Assembly: GCF_008831285.2 (NCBI RefSeq)
Contig: NC_045139.1
Coordinates: 15,854,354-15,918,353 of the forward strand
Length of the DNA stretch: 64,000 nt
DNA from: Nymphaea colorata
Taxonomy: Eukaryota; Streptophyta; Magnoliopsida; Nymphaeales; Nymphaeaceae
Direction of reading: 5' to 3'
Below, piece by piece: positions 12,652 to 24,130 of the stretch; positions within the stretch are counted from its first letter, which is position 1; each line of letters begins with the position of its first letter. Position numbers and translations under genes: made by a program. The notes under the pieces are model-generated. The model had not been told where the DNA came from. It did not search any database and saw only the letters and a list, made by a program, of their open reading frames with translations.

Positions 12652-14135
12652 AGGTAATGCCTGGCTGCTCCTGCTCTCCGCACTAGCATTGAACAAATAA
12701 CAATGCCTTAAAAAAGCAACAGTTGTTTGATTTGTTTGGACATGGTGTGTATGTGTAAGAGAGAGAGAGAGAGAGAGAGAGAAAGTTCACTTGTGTAGCT
12801 TATTGCTGCATAACCATTTAGCAGGGAAAATTTTTGCGGACGTTGTGACAGCAGAGCGACAGCTCGCAGTTTTGCGGATTATCCATTCCTTACCTGCCAA
12901 TTAACTGTGTTGTGCTGCACGGACTGAGATCCCTCCTATCAAATTGGCAAATCGTCCTGGGAAGCAGGCAACTTCCTTATCATCTCGCATTGCTGTGTGC
13001 TGGGCTAAGAGACAGAAGGCATTCATTATAATACAAATTCTAGGGGTGCTGGAAGGTGTAAAAGATATCGCTTGATTTTGTCTGAGCAGTCTTGGTTCTC
13101 CAAGTGCATTGATCGATGAAGGACCAGATACTAACTTGATCTTAGCCAAAAGGCCGAGAAAGGTATACATTAATCGATAATGAAGCTGCGGTGATTGTGA
13201 AGCCATCCGTTTTACATAATGTATTGTTGATTGCCTATCCCTTTGAGTGCAATTCTGTAGTTCAATCAATGCTCACAGTTTCTTCGCAGTCGCTGATGTG
13301 ATCCTCCCCCTCCTTCCCCCAGCCCACCAAAAAAAAAAAAAAACTTCTCTCTCCTCAGAAGCACTTACCTATGTTTTTTGGCAATTGTACCGAAGCAAGA
13401 GAGGGTAGGAAGTTGAAGAGTAACACTGGTAGGAGCCGGTCTCGAATTTCCATTTATATAATCACCATGTATTGAAGATTCTACGTTCATTTGGCAGAAC
13501 AAATTGGCAAATATTTAAAGGCCACCTTCTTATAAGAGAATGATAATGGGAAAAACATATTATATAAAGCCATCAGAATTGGAGGTTAAGAGTTTACTCA
13601 TGTTCAAGTGTTTACATCTCATGTTCTGTTTCGATCTTGTTAGAATTGATAATACGTGTGACCGCATGGCGAAGGCATCTTAAAAAACTGATGGTTGATA
13701 GGGAATCTCAACATACTACCTGCTTCATCGGTTTATCACCTTGAAATAAGCTACGGTGGATAAGGATCTTTGACATCGCCAGCTTGATCGTTGCAGCTCC
13801 TTGAGAGCGTTGGAAGCATAAACAGTGAATTCCGGCCACACATCTACTTTCGATCCTAAACCACACTGCCTGCCGGTACCACCAAAAGACAACCTACCCA
13901 GCAGCAATATAACGCTGTTAGCACTTAAAAATCGACCATGTAGATATCCATATCAATGGAGAGAAAGATTGCTTTCTTTTTCTTTTTCCCTTTCCACCGA
14001 ACAAAGTAATTGTCAGGTCACCTACAAGCGGAAGATATGAAGGGAACAAAAATTGCGGCCCTGCCACATGCAAGCAAAGCTGTGGTAGTTGATTTGCATA
14101 TACACAAGCTAGAGAGAGAGAAGGGAGCGTGTTAG
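12652..14135. other. Convergent 3' spacer
   Basis: This region lies between the 3' ends of the EngB-like gene (plus) and the HAD-like gene (minus). It contains a GA microsatellite (about 12759-12782), the U2-like fragment at 13125-13166 and an A-run near 13328-13343. The 122-aa minus-strand frame at 12901-13269 overlaps the U2 fragment and matches no family I know. The rest presumably holds the two 3' untranslated regions. Confidence 0.6.
13125..13166 (-). pseudogene. U2 snRNA 5'-end fragment
   Basis: On the minus strand the first 42 nt match the very conserved U2 snRNA 5' end: ATACCTTTCTCGGCCTTTTG, then GCTAAGATCAAG, then TAGTATCTG. One G is missing from the GTGTAGTA branch-point-recognition segment. 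Beyond this only weak similarity continues and no Sm site (AATTTTTG type) appears at the expected place. No TATA or plant USE (GTCCCACATCG-like) promoter is visible upstream. The likeliest reading is a truncated or diverged U2 pseudogene. A functional divergent U2 is unlikely because the branch-recognition sequence is altered. Confidence 0.75.
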
Positions 14136-17100
14136 TTAGAAAACGGTATCAATCGTAAGTTTCCTTCTACGTGGAGCAATCTCTCCAATCTGTTTTTGCA
14201 AGTCCATAAATGCAGACCCCTTGTGAGCAAATAGTCTCCGAAGGTTTATTATTGAGAGCTCACTAAAGCTAGCAACAGCAAGGTCAGCTTGCACCAACTC
14301 ATATCTGTAACCAAGAACAGCAAGTTGTCAGGTCAACTTGTTTACCTCGTGTTTTGGAAAGGTGACTGAATCCTTGCAATGTGTGCATTCATGGAAGACG
14401 AGTCATTGAAATAAAGGAACTGAAGATGGCAGCAAAGGAGAGAAACTCACGCAGGGTGGGCACCAATTAGCGCGACTGCCATCATTGTACAGTTATGAGC
14501 AGCAGTTATCCCCCTGGGATCATCCTCAAACACAACACATTTGGATGGCTTCCGGTCCAGCTGCAAATGTCCAGACAAGAACAAAAGGAAGAGTAAAGTC
14601 CAAGCACATTGTTTCTTAAGATCGCATATCAAAGTAACACTTCATGAAAGATTCAAGCTCTTTCATCAGCCAAACCAGGCGATTCTTTTTAGTGAATAGG
14701 CAACGGTGATGAATCTTGTGATCGGAGAATAGGCAAAACATCTACAGCTGTCAATTTCAAGGGTCATAAGGAACACATTCATCACACAGGATGTGAGGAG
14801 GCGCTATAAGTGTGTCATTTCTCAAAACCTCCTTTTACGTTGTCCTAGAAGGCTCCTCTATATTATCCTAGAGAAAAATGGAAAGAGAGAGAGTAGTCCA
14901 TTTTAAACCTTGACAGCAGCGGACAGGAATCTATGAGCGATAGAATCCATTCCATCCTCTTCAGTTACCATAGCCTGCTTGCAGAAACGAGATACCTGAT
15001 TTTAGTCCATGGGACATTGGAACCTAAACGGAATATTTTAAGTTAGGCATCAGACCTGGAAGTATTTTTGAAGACCCATCCTTTTAAGGGCTGCAATCAA
15101 AGTCGTACGGTCCAAACGTGATGTCACAGCACATGGGATCCCAACTGTGTAAAGCGCATCTAACCATTCCTTCACTCCTTCCATAGGTGCTTTTAGCTGA
15201 GAAAATGCACATACCATCCAGGTCAAGTGAGAAAAACAAAAAAAAAATGAGAACAGGAACAGTTTATGTAACTTACATTTTGGAGGTTCTCAAAGTATAG
15301 CTCTGACAACCGTAACTTTAACCTTTCCAGTTGCTCATCACCATCCACCCAGTGCAAAACCTGTCATATGTCCAAAGCATTAAGCCACGCAAGTATGTGA
15401 TTCCACAAGGAAAAGTGTAAAACAGGAATATTGCAGGCTGATGGAAGAAAAATAAGCTTGCAACCTCCTTTCTCTTTGTGCATATTTTTGCACGTTAAAA
15501 TTATTCACTATTGAATTGAAGATGGGGCTCATAGGCTAGCAGATTGTATTAATCTTACACATTGTTCACTTTGAAATGAAAAGAACTATGTTTGGTTTCT
15601 TGATCATGTGAATTGGAGTTGAAACTCATTCAAAATTTTCAGGTTCCTAAATGCATAGGAGCACCGGTTTTGCATTTTGTTCATATATTAGTACATTTGG
15701 AAAGATTAGCTAATGAATGATACAAATCCACCACAGGAACTAGCTAATGAAGTGAAGATGATCTGTTTTATACCCACATATAGACTAGAAAAAGGGTGTT
15801 CAGCAATTTATAGAGCATGTTGAGTTCCATAAGAGGACACATCATTTTGGGATAATATCTGAGAGTTTAGTACATGTGTGGGTTTGTGTGTGTGTGTGTG
15901 TGTGAAAAAGAGAGAGAGAGAGAGAGAGAATTCAAAGAGATATTTCAAAAATTGAACTGTTATTTAAACTCATTTCAAGGAAAAGAAAACGACAGGATCA
16001 GCAATAGGAGGTTCAAAATCTGATTACACAAGTACACAACAAATAATGCCATGAAAGTGTTGAGATTGCATTTCCAGGAAGATAAAGGAAACTCATCAAA
16101 TGCAATGGAAAAAATGCAAACTAGTAGCATAATTGGGTGACAGTGCCAACTCTATCAGTGAAGGAATGAAAAATAAATGGTAAAGGAATGAATAACAAAT
16201 AATACTTTTACCAAAGCACTCACTAAGCAGGCTTCACAAATAAAACAAAATCCAAGCTTGCAAGTAGAATAATAATAAACCATATTGATTCAGAGATTTT
16301 AGATTGAAAACCTTAGTAAGAACATGATCTGCACCAGCATATGTCAATGATCGGCGGATGTTATTATCCTCAGGAATGTGCTTTCCTGTCAGCACAGCCA
16401 ATTACCAAAAACAGCAGTTAAGAAAAGCCCAAATAACAAAATTGCAAATGAAAATACTTTAAGTGCTGAATCAGAATGAGTAAATAGCGGAGGAAGTGAG
16501 GAACCCCATGCTAAAAATTAGCTGATATGCTTTATAAGGATGAAAACTTTTTTAACAAACTGAAAGCAATGATGATCTAAGAAGAATAGCCTGAGAAGTA
16601 AGAGTATGATCAGTTTTGAAAAGTCAATCTGTTCATGAGAGGCAAAATAATCCTTGTATATGGGGTCTCACAAGGAACAGTTAAGTTTCATGCATTCTTG
16701 TCTCTACAGCATAACAAGGTACAACAGAAACCAATCCAATGAAGACATGATTTTCATCTGAGACTAGCTCATGGCACCAAGCTTTCTCTTCTCCAGTGAG
16801 TTGCAGCCAGTGGGTCATGGCATCTTCATTTTATAAAAGGCAAACCAGATCTCAGGGTACAATTTACATGCATCTTTTTGCTCTGAACTTCTTAATCTGT
16901 CTACTCCATTGCTTCCAAAGCTTTTCCTAATCCCTTTAGGTTTTGAAACTTCCTATTCTGTCTTCTGGTCTTCACAAAGTCTCCAATCCTTTCATGTTTC
17001 CTTCCGTTCTTCCTTCCCTCCCTGTCTTACCTCCTTTCCTTTCTTCGGTCTTTTACTTAATAAATGATGTCATTGCATGAAAAGGGAATACTTTTGCTTC

Positions 17101-20100
17101 CACCTCTCACATGAATTTGTGGTTGATCCATAAGACTAGTTTAACAGAAAAGAAACCAAAAATATTCATAGAGCTCATGGTTTATAAGGCGAACTCCAAT
17201 TTAAAAATGGTTTATCAAGCAGAAGTGCTCCAATTGAAAAAATTGAATCAGTTTAACTAAGAAAGTAAATCTTTCCATCCAAAATGCTTGTTAAAAACTT
17301 TCAGAGCATCCCTGAAATGACAGACAAGATGTGATATCAACCGTTCTCCAAAAAAGAATGTTTAACTGTTATCCAGTTTCATATGAAATGAGCACTGAAT
17401 ATGTAATGAAGATTCAAATTTTCACCAGTCAGAATATGATAATTCCACACCACTGCAAATTCTCACCTTCTTCAAGTCCTAACTGGTACCATGCATCAAG
17501 TTTCAGTGCCCGAGTATCAGCCTGACATGCACAAATAATGTCAAAAAAGTCAAACCATAACAAGATAAAAGTGTAAATCAATCTAACGGATAAAAGAACT
17601 GAAGCCTGAAGGCTTTAAAACTACTTGAAATCAACAGATATGAATCTAATCCAGAAGATACAGATACCAAATGCAACTATAAGAAAGCATTAAAGGGATA
17701 AATCCCAGAGAAAAAAAAAATGCATGGCAAGATTCATGTGAAAGCGAGAGACTGATATGACTCCAAGCCTGTGGAGCATATGGTCATCACCTAACAGGTC
17801 GGATTGTTCTACAATATCATGTTACAAGAACAAGACTCCTCTCTTACAAGAACTCTAGGATCTGAACATAAAAGTGCTCAATCAGTCAACTTGTCTAAGC
17901 ATACCTAGACACCAACAATTACAACCCCTAGACCCTTGATGCTGTTATTGGTCAAGAGCCGAAACCCACCACCTCACAGGTGTAGGGTCCTAATAGCTTA
18001 TTGGACTTCACGAGAAATAGTAAAGTTTAATAAGGATTAAGGTAACTTCTCAAATATCTCAGTCAAAGAATTGATTAACATACACAGGAGAAAAAAAAGG
18101 AAGAGAAAAAAAATCATACTAAATATGGAAACAGATAAGGAAGAAGAAAAAATAACTATAGGCACATGGAATTACCAAAAAACCCATAAGAGAAAGAAAT
18201 TGCCTGGAAATGTCAAATAAATAAATCTACAAAAATTTTAGCTCCACACAAATTAGAAAAGTCAGGAAAGTACTTTAGTAAAACCTTTCATTATTTCATG
18301 TATTCCATTGAAAACCATATGAAACACAGGAACAAGTCATTGCTGATTAAAGATTCATCAATACCAGATACACAATATGCAAGCTACTTGCATTTTTATG
18401 TCCACCTGGTGAGTACAGCCATGCAGAAGGATAGGAAGACAATTCACAAAAGAAGTACCAGAACATTGTCCCATGTAAAGATAAGCCCAAAGGCTTCATC
18501 AGGCTTCATAGCATATCTTATTCGTTGAAGAGCACTTTCTTGCATCCTATCATTTAAGAAATCCTGAAAAACAAGAAAAAGGAAAGGCCAATTAAATGGG
18601 AAAGTTTTTATCACCACACGAGTTGCCTTGCAAGTAAATAGCACTTACCACATCGACCTTTAGAGGACCCTCTGGCCTAAATGTCTCAAAACCCTCACCA
18701 TATTCAGCACCAATTGCCTGAAACATCCCATGGATCAAGTCATCATTTTGGCCCTAATACCAGGTACATGACATATCTTATGAAGCATAATAAATATTTG
18801 CATCCACACATCCTCAACATAAGAATAAGATTACAACAGCAAAGGCTTCTATTTTTTTTCGTTTCGTACATCTATTCGAGCCTAAAAGCAACAAATCAAA
18901 CTTAATGACCTCCGAAGGTGTGTAATATTTTAGAAGCAAGAATTATACAACCCACAAAACGTTAGAACCTCTGACTAGAATATGAACCGAAACAAAATAT
19001 TCCTTTAACAACAATCCCTCATGCATATTTTGAGGCTTCAAGAAACTGAACTTATAAAGGGATCCATGTTTTAATCTTAGTTTGGTGCCTAATAAAACTT
19101 AAGGATTGGCATGTCGTAAAAGTTAAAGGATTGGAATGCATGCAAGCTTTCTTCTAGCGGACTGAACTGCTACGACCCAAGTACAGCTGGTCACGTCAAT
19201 CTAACATCTAGCATTTACCCCATTTTCCTTCATAATCCGCTGAAACTAGTTAAGAAATAGATGATTGACTCAGTCTCTGCAAGACGTAGGCCAAACTGCC
19301 CAGTTAAATATCGAGATGTACATAAAAAATTCAACCATTTGAAGGACCAACAAGAGATCTTAAGTCAACGTTACTAAAGCCAGGCACGGGCAAGGCGCAT
19401 GTAAAACACCATTCTCCATGAAGAAACAACAGCACTAGTTGTTAACCATCATGAAACCGCATCTGTTTCAGATAGCTGCTGAAAACGACTATACCAAATT
19501 AACGGGCTATCCTCTAGACTTTTCGTCATTGCATTTGGTACTTTAGCTTGCCGATATGCAACTCTTATCCGAGAAACAAGTTCCAAATACCGGACACAAT
19601 CGGAGTGTGGCCGCAATCAGAAGCAACCAGATAGATTACCGAATTCAGATGCACAATCATATTAATTAAAAGAGAAATTATGACTGAAGGAGGTACAGAC
19701 AAAAACTACTCAGACCTAACTAGGTGGGTATTTTTAACATCACTAGGTTGAAGAAACTCTTACATCCAACACACATGGCTAGGCAATGGGAGGACCTTTT
19801 CCGCTTCCAAAGCAGAAAGATTTCGGGATTTTCAACCAACGACTAGAAAATGGAGAAGAAATTCATCATAGAGAGCAGAAGAAACAAAGAAATCGATTTA
19901 GAGAGGAAACAGGGAGGATAACAGTTACAAGAAAAGGAAAATCACGGGTACCTCCTCCATGAAGACCTTAAGAGCAGTCGACTTCGAGAAACCACGGCTG
20001 CCTCCGCCCTGTTCATCGAAACCAAATGCCTTGCATACGACCAAACATCTCCCCGACTCGATCCTCTTCCATCTCTGCGTCACCAAACACCAAAAAAGAA

Positions 20101-20273
20101 ACACGACCATAGTCAGAAAGAAGGGAGAGGAAGGAAACACAAACTGATTCCACTGGAGAAGGAGAGAAACTGACGGGAAATCCCAATCCGGTAGAGGGCG
20201 GATGCGCAAGCCTGCACAATAGCCGCTCGGGCCTGAGAGGAAGGAAGGAAGAGCACCTCAGAGGGCAATCCAT
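14136..20273 (-). CDS. HAD-superfamily (CbbY-like) protein, plastid-type leader, degenerate motif I
   Basis: Eleven exons give about 364 aa: 20273-20175, 20074-19952, 18717-18649, 18563-18459, 17521-17467, 16385-16312, 15360-15277, 15196-15056, 14974-14909, 14560-14451, 14304-14136. All phases agree. The fold is that of the CbbY/beta-phosphoglucomutase-like HAD subfamily: motif I region GLIFTWDNVL at 123-132, a helical cap, motif II AVTSR, and the motif III/IV region KPSKCVVFEDDPRG. In motif I the catalytic first Asp of the usual DxDG is Thr127; only Asp129 remains. Phosphatase activity is therefore doubtful and the substrate is unknown. The N-terminus (MDCPLRCSSFLPLRPERLL...) is Ser/Arg/Leu-rich like a plastid transit peptide. 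The exon 1 donor is uncertain: an in-frame alternative at 20154 adds 7 residues. It resembles plant HAD proteins of about 365 aa annotated only as hydrolase-like. Confidence 0.88.
15885..15929. repeat. (GT)n-(GA)n compound microsatellite
   Basis: A GT run is followed, after GAAAAA, by a GA run. It lies in the intron between the HAD-like exons at 16312-16385 and 15277-15360. Confidence 0.9.
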
Positions 20274-20320
20274 AGACGTCGTTGCCAAGAAGAAGAGAAA
20301 GAGCAAATGACAAGGAAAAG

Positions 20321-20328
20321 TATTTATA
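20321..20328 (-). promoter_or_regulatory. TATA box of the HAD-like gene
   Basis: On the minus strand TATAAATA sits 48 bp upstream of the chosen start codon at 20273. That predicts a transcript start near 20295 and a very short leader. This supports 20273 rather than the upstream in-frame ATG at 20346, which lies before the TATA box. Confidence 0.6.
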
Positions 20329-21290
20329 GACAAGCACGCGCGTCATTAATCAGAACTATTGACAAACATCAGAGGTTTGCAAGACAAGCCGACTAGCGAA
20401 GCCGCTGACGGTTCAGGATCGTCTCGGTGAAAGTTCGGATGAGTTAAACAAATTTCGGCAATTCATCGACTCGGCTCGATCTTATCTGCCAGTTTAGCTA
20501 ATAACTAATAAAAACAACGGTGTTGAATATTTTGTGGCATGTCTGCTGCATGCAGGCCTAGTTTTCGGATGATTTGCTTTTGCATAAAAAAATCTAAACT
20601 AATTTGATATGATAAGTTTGGAGTTTAACACCTTGATTAATTTTTCTACACATAAAAGAATGTCATCTACCTGGTGGAGTGGACAAGAAAGCCAAGCCCC
20701 CGGGATTATCACAAAGGTTTTCAAACATACTGATTTCATCTAAACCAGAGGAATCGTAATATCATCTGAATCTTAAAGTTGAGAGTCCACCAATTGACAA
20801 CAGATGGACCTACTAGAGTTTTAACTTCATGAAAAGGATCTTATGCATGTGAGGAAGGATCCTATCAGGCTCCCCAAATATTCGCACCTTCACGACTCCC
20901 TTTCTCTCTCTCTATCCACTTCCTCCTTCCTTCATGTCACACTCCAACTTCCCGCCTCCAAAACCACAGTGAAGTGGGCAGGTCCTTCTCAACAATCGAT
21001 CGCCTCATGAATATGAATGGTGTGGCTCTCCCATTTTCACTGCCATCTTTGGTCGTGGCTGTGGTGCTACAGTGGTAGTGATGTCTCCTTCCATGGCCCA
21101 CCTGATTTGATTCTCCGCCATTCCTTTCTTTTTCGCTTATTCGTTCTTCTACAGAATTCTCTCCACAAATATAAACGACAACCCAATGGAAAATAAGAAT
21201 AGATCCTCAATCCTCATGGACACTTGTTAATTTGGTGTGATTGTTTCCCCTCTCCACCGATCTAGCATGAGCATCAAGAAGTGTGGGAAG

Positions 21291-21471
21291 CAGTGGCGGA
21301 GTTATGTGGGGGCTGATGTGAACCACTGCTCTCACCAGCCCATCAAAAGTTTCATTAGAGTAATTGAAAATTACATTATAATGACTTAAAAAAACTATAT
21401 GGAGCGCCCATATCAGACTGGAGCAGATGACTCGAGTGCCTATCAATCAAAAAATCTTTGCTCCGCCACTG
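21291..21471. mobile_element. MITE with 11-bp perfect terminal inverted repeats
   Basis: The element starts CAGTGGCGGAG and ends CTCCGCCACTG, an exact 11-bp inverted repeat, with 181 bp in total and no coding capacity. CAGNGGCGGAG ends are typical of non-autonomous hAT-like elements in plants. An 8-bp target-site duplication is not convincing (GTGGGAAG against TTGGCCAG), so the copy is probably old. Confidence 0.75.
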
Positions 21472-21561
21472 TTGGCCAGTCTGGTAAATCCAGTGGTAGA
21501 GCTAAAAATCTAAATCAAGATCGTTGTGGTTGTGCAACTGCAATTGAAGAAAGATAAAGCA

Positions 21562-21698
21562 CATGGCAGAGCCAAAAACTTTGGGTAGAGATCACCAATA
21601 TGCATAAATGATTGAATCACAAGAGTCATTAATATGAAAATAAAAACTATTTGTGAGGCCGCAACAACCCACACCTACCCTTATGTGGCTCTGCCCCG
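21562..21698. mobile_element. Second short inverted-repeat element
   Basis: GGCAGAGCCA at 21565 is mirrored by TGGCTCTGCC at 21686, enclosing about 130 bp of AT-rich sequence. It lies 91 bp from the previous element and its ends belong to the same general CAGGGGCGGAGCCA-like class, but the interior differs. Confidence 0.6.
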
Positions 21699-24094
21699 AA
21701 GTAGCACTAAATTTTAGATGGTCAAGTATTGTTATTTTGCTTATATTTCGAATTTTTTTACTAACAAAAGTGAGTCAGCACTGCTAAGACATATTAGTAT
21801 AATATTATGAAAAAAAAAAAAATCAATGGACAAAATGGTAATGTCTAGTTCTAATTCCAACAAGAGGAGTGTTTCATCTTAATGCCAGAGACTAAGTCAC
21901 AAGAGTGAGCCTAATAAAAAAAACGTATCATCATTCTTTCCATGTGATGGCACTAACCAAGTCAGAAATTTTGGTTGGTGGGAGCACTAGTTCAATAACT
22001 TAAAGGGCACCTATATATATAAACAACCAAACATATGAAATTATTAACATAAAAATGTAAACTTTGTGAGGCTGCTGTGGTCAATTTTAAGGTCTCAGCA
22101 ATAAAATAGAGTTGGATTCGTGCAAACAACCAAATTGCATTTAATGTTGCTCCATCAGAAGCGTTGTTTTTTAATATCTAAATAGAAAAGCAAGTGTGAT
22201 TCAGATGGTTGTTCATGTTGAGGAAAGGAGAAACGTCTCCAATCTTTCTTTTCTTTGAATTGCAACTTTACTACTTCGGTCAGTGACCAGAAACTCGAAT
22301 CTTAAAAAAAATTCATTTAAGAAATCAGATCATATTCAAATTTAAGAAATGATATCAAATTGGACTCAAAATGAAATCGGGTTATCAATCGTTCTATGAT
22401 CCGACAATACGCATTTATATGGCAGTTAAATTTTACTATATCTGACAGTCATGCATTTTGAAAGTTGTTTACTAACATATCATTATGTAGTTCATATTCA
22501 AGTGTGAGTTCAAAACTCGGATTCTCAAATTCAAAGTTACATTCAGATATTATATAGTCTTTTGTCATCTGCTTTTGAATTTGAACATGTGAAAATCCAA
22601 TAAATTGGATATAGTAAAGAGTAGATCCTATTCAAATCGCATCTGTTGGCATCTCAATGTATGTTTGTTGCTTCTTCAAAAGGTAGGCTTTTCTTGTAAA
22701 ATTTTCTTAAAATCCCCTTCACACCTTTCCCTAAAAGGCCATTACCTACATATTCATTGTAATATCTTTCAGAGAATTGCCTTCTGGTTCTCCCTTTACA
22801 TGTTCCTTTCTTTCTTCAATTATGTGCTAATATGCAACATCTTTACGAATCAATATCTCGCAGTTAATTCCCTTCAAATGCATGGTGAGTGCCTCTCAGT
22901 TGATGAATTTAGATACGCATTAAAAATCAATGCATTGAGCTTCCAACTGTGATAAAAGCCTTGAATTTTGACCAACACAAAACATGCAATATCCCCAGCA
23001 AACAAAATTTCATCAATAGTAAAGTTTAATAAAAAAAACGAAAAAAAACAGACAATTGAAGTGCCATCCCTAATAGCTAGGAGTTAACAATGAACTTGGG
23101 CAATGACTAGCAAATTAAAAGGGAGATTCTATGCTAGCAAATTTCATTTGTCTGCAGAGATATTAAAATATATACATACGTAAATATGAAAACTGTAAGC
23201 ATATAGGCTGGCGTGGACAGTTGCCATGCCAGCAACAAAATTGTTATTTATTTTTACATATTTTTATGCAGATTTCTTACAATTAGTCACTTATTTATAT
23301 ATGTTGCCTCTCTTCGAAAATGAAAATTTTTATAAAAGTGTTCCATAACAAAAAATTTTTAGCTCTGCCACTCACTTTATGCACCATTATGGAGATGAAG
23401 TATAAGTTGGCACATCAGCAAAGAGGACAACTCAACTATTAGTTTTGGGAAAGCGGGTAGGAGGATTTCATCCCATCTGTTTACCTACCTTCTACACTGC
23501 ACTATGCTGAATAGTTGCTTCAAAACAATTATTTATTTCACTAAAATCAGGACCAATTAGATCGGGAAAATACTATTCATATTAATTAGAAACTGTTTTG
23601 AATGTTGTGAATATTTAAAACAAGATCAAACATAAAAATCTGCATAAAGTCTAATTCCTAAGCACCCACGTTTTTAAAGAATGAGGACTGATTTATAGTT
23701 CATTTAATCAATTTAATTGTGGTTCACAAAGTGTTCTATGGAACAATTTTTTAAGCCAAGTACAATATTAATATTAGCTTAAAATAATTTCACATATGAG
23801 ACATTATAAAGTCTTTATATTTATTCCCATTTTGCATATTCGATCAACTCGTCATACTGCTACTTACCAATCAAGTAACTTGCATTTACTTTTCCTCTTT
23901 GGCTGCCAAGATGATATCCAAGTTGTTTGTGTTTGTCCGAACCAGAACCGGGATTGGCCAATAGCCATCGATCACGTGAGGAGAGAAAACATGACCCCAC
24001 CGGCTCTGCGTCAAAATCCAGGAGGGAGGGAACTGGGAGGGAGAGAGGGAGCGCGAGTCCGGCATTGAGAAGATAACATTATCCATAGCCCATA

Positions 24095-24119
24095 TTCTCT
24101 CTCTCTCTCTCTCTCTCTG
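24095..24119 (+). repeat. CT tract in the UROD leader
   Basis: A run of CT dinucleotides ends 11 bp before the UROD start codon. Pyrimidine tracts are common in plant 5' untranslated regions near the transcript start. No TATA box is obvious within 60 bp upstream. Confidence 0.7.
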
Positions 24120-24130
24120 CTTGGATCGCG

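Larger units (their letters stand above)
20346..24094. other. Spacer between HAD-like gene and UROD, with miniature elements
   Basis: No supportable coding sequence. Two short inverted-repeat elements occur at 21291-21471 and 21562-21698. A fragment with related text (AAATTTTTAGCTCTGCCACT) lies near 23353. The rest is AT-rich sequence. The open frame at 22605-22952 (115 aa) is hydrophobic low-complexity text with no family signature. The last few hundred bases are the UROD promoter. Confidence 0.6.

Noticed and set aside
12901-13269. 122-aa minus-strand frame
   Set aside because: It runs through the U2-derived fragment and matches no protein family, so it is a chance frame.
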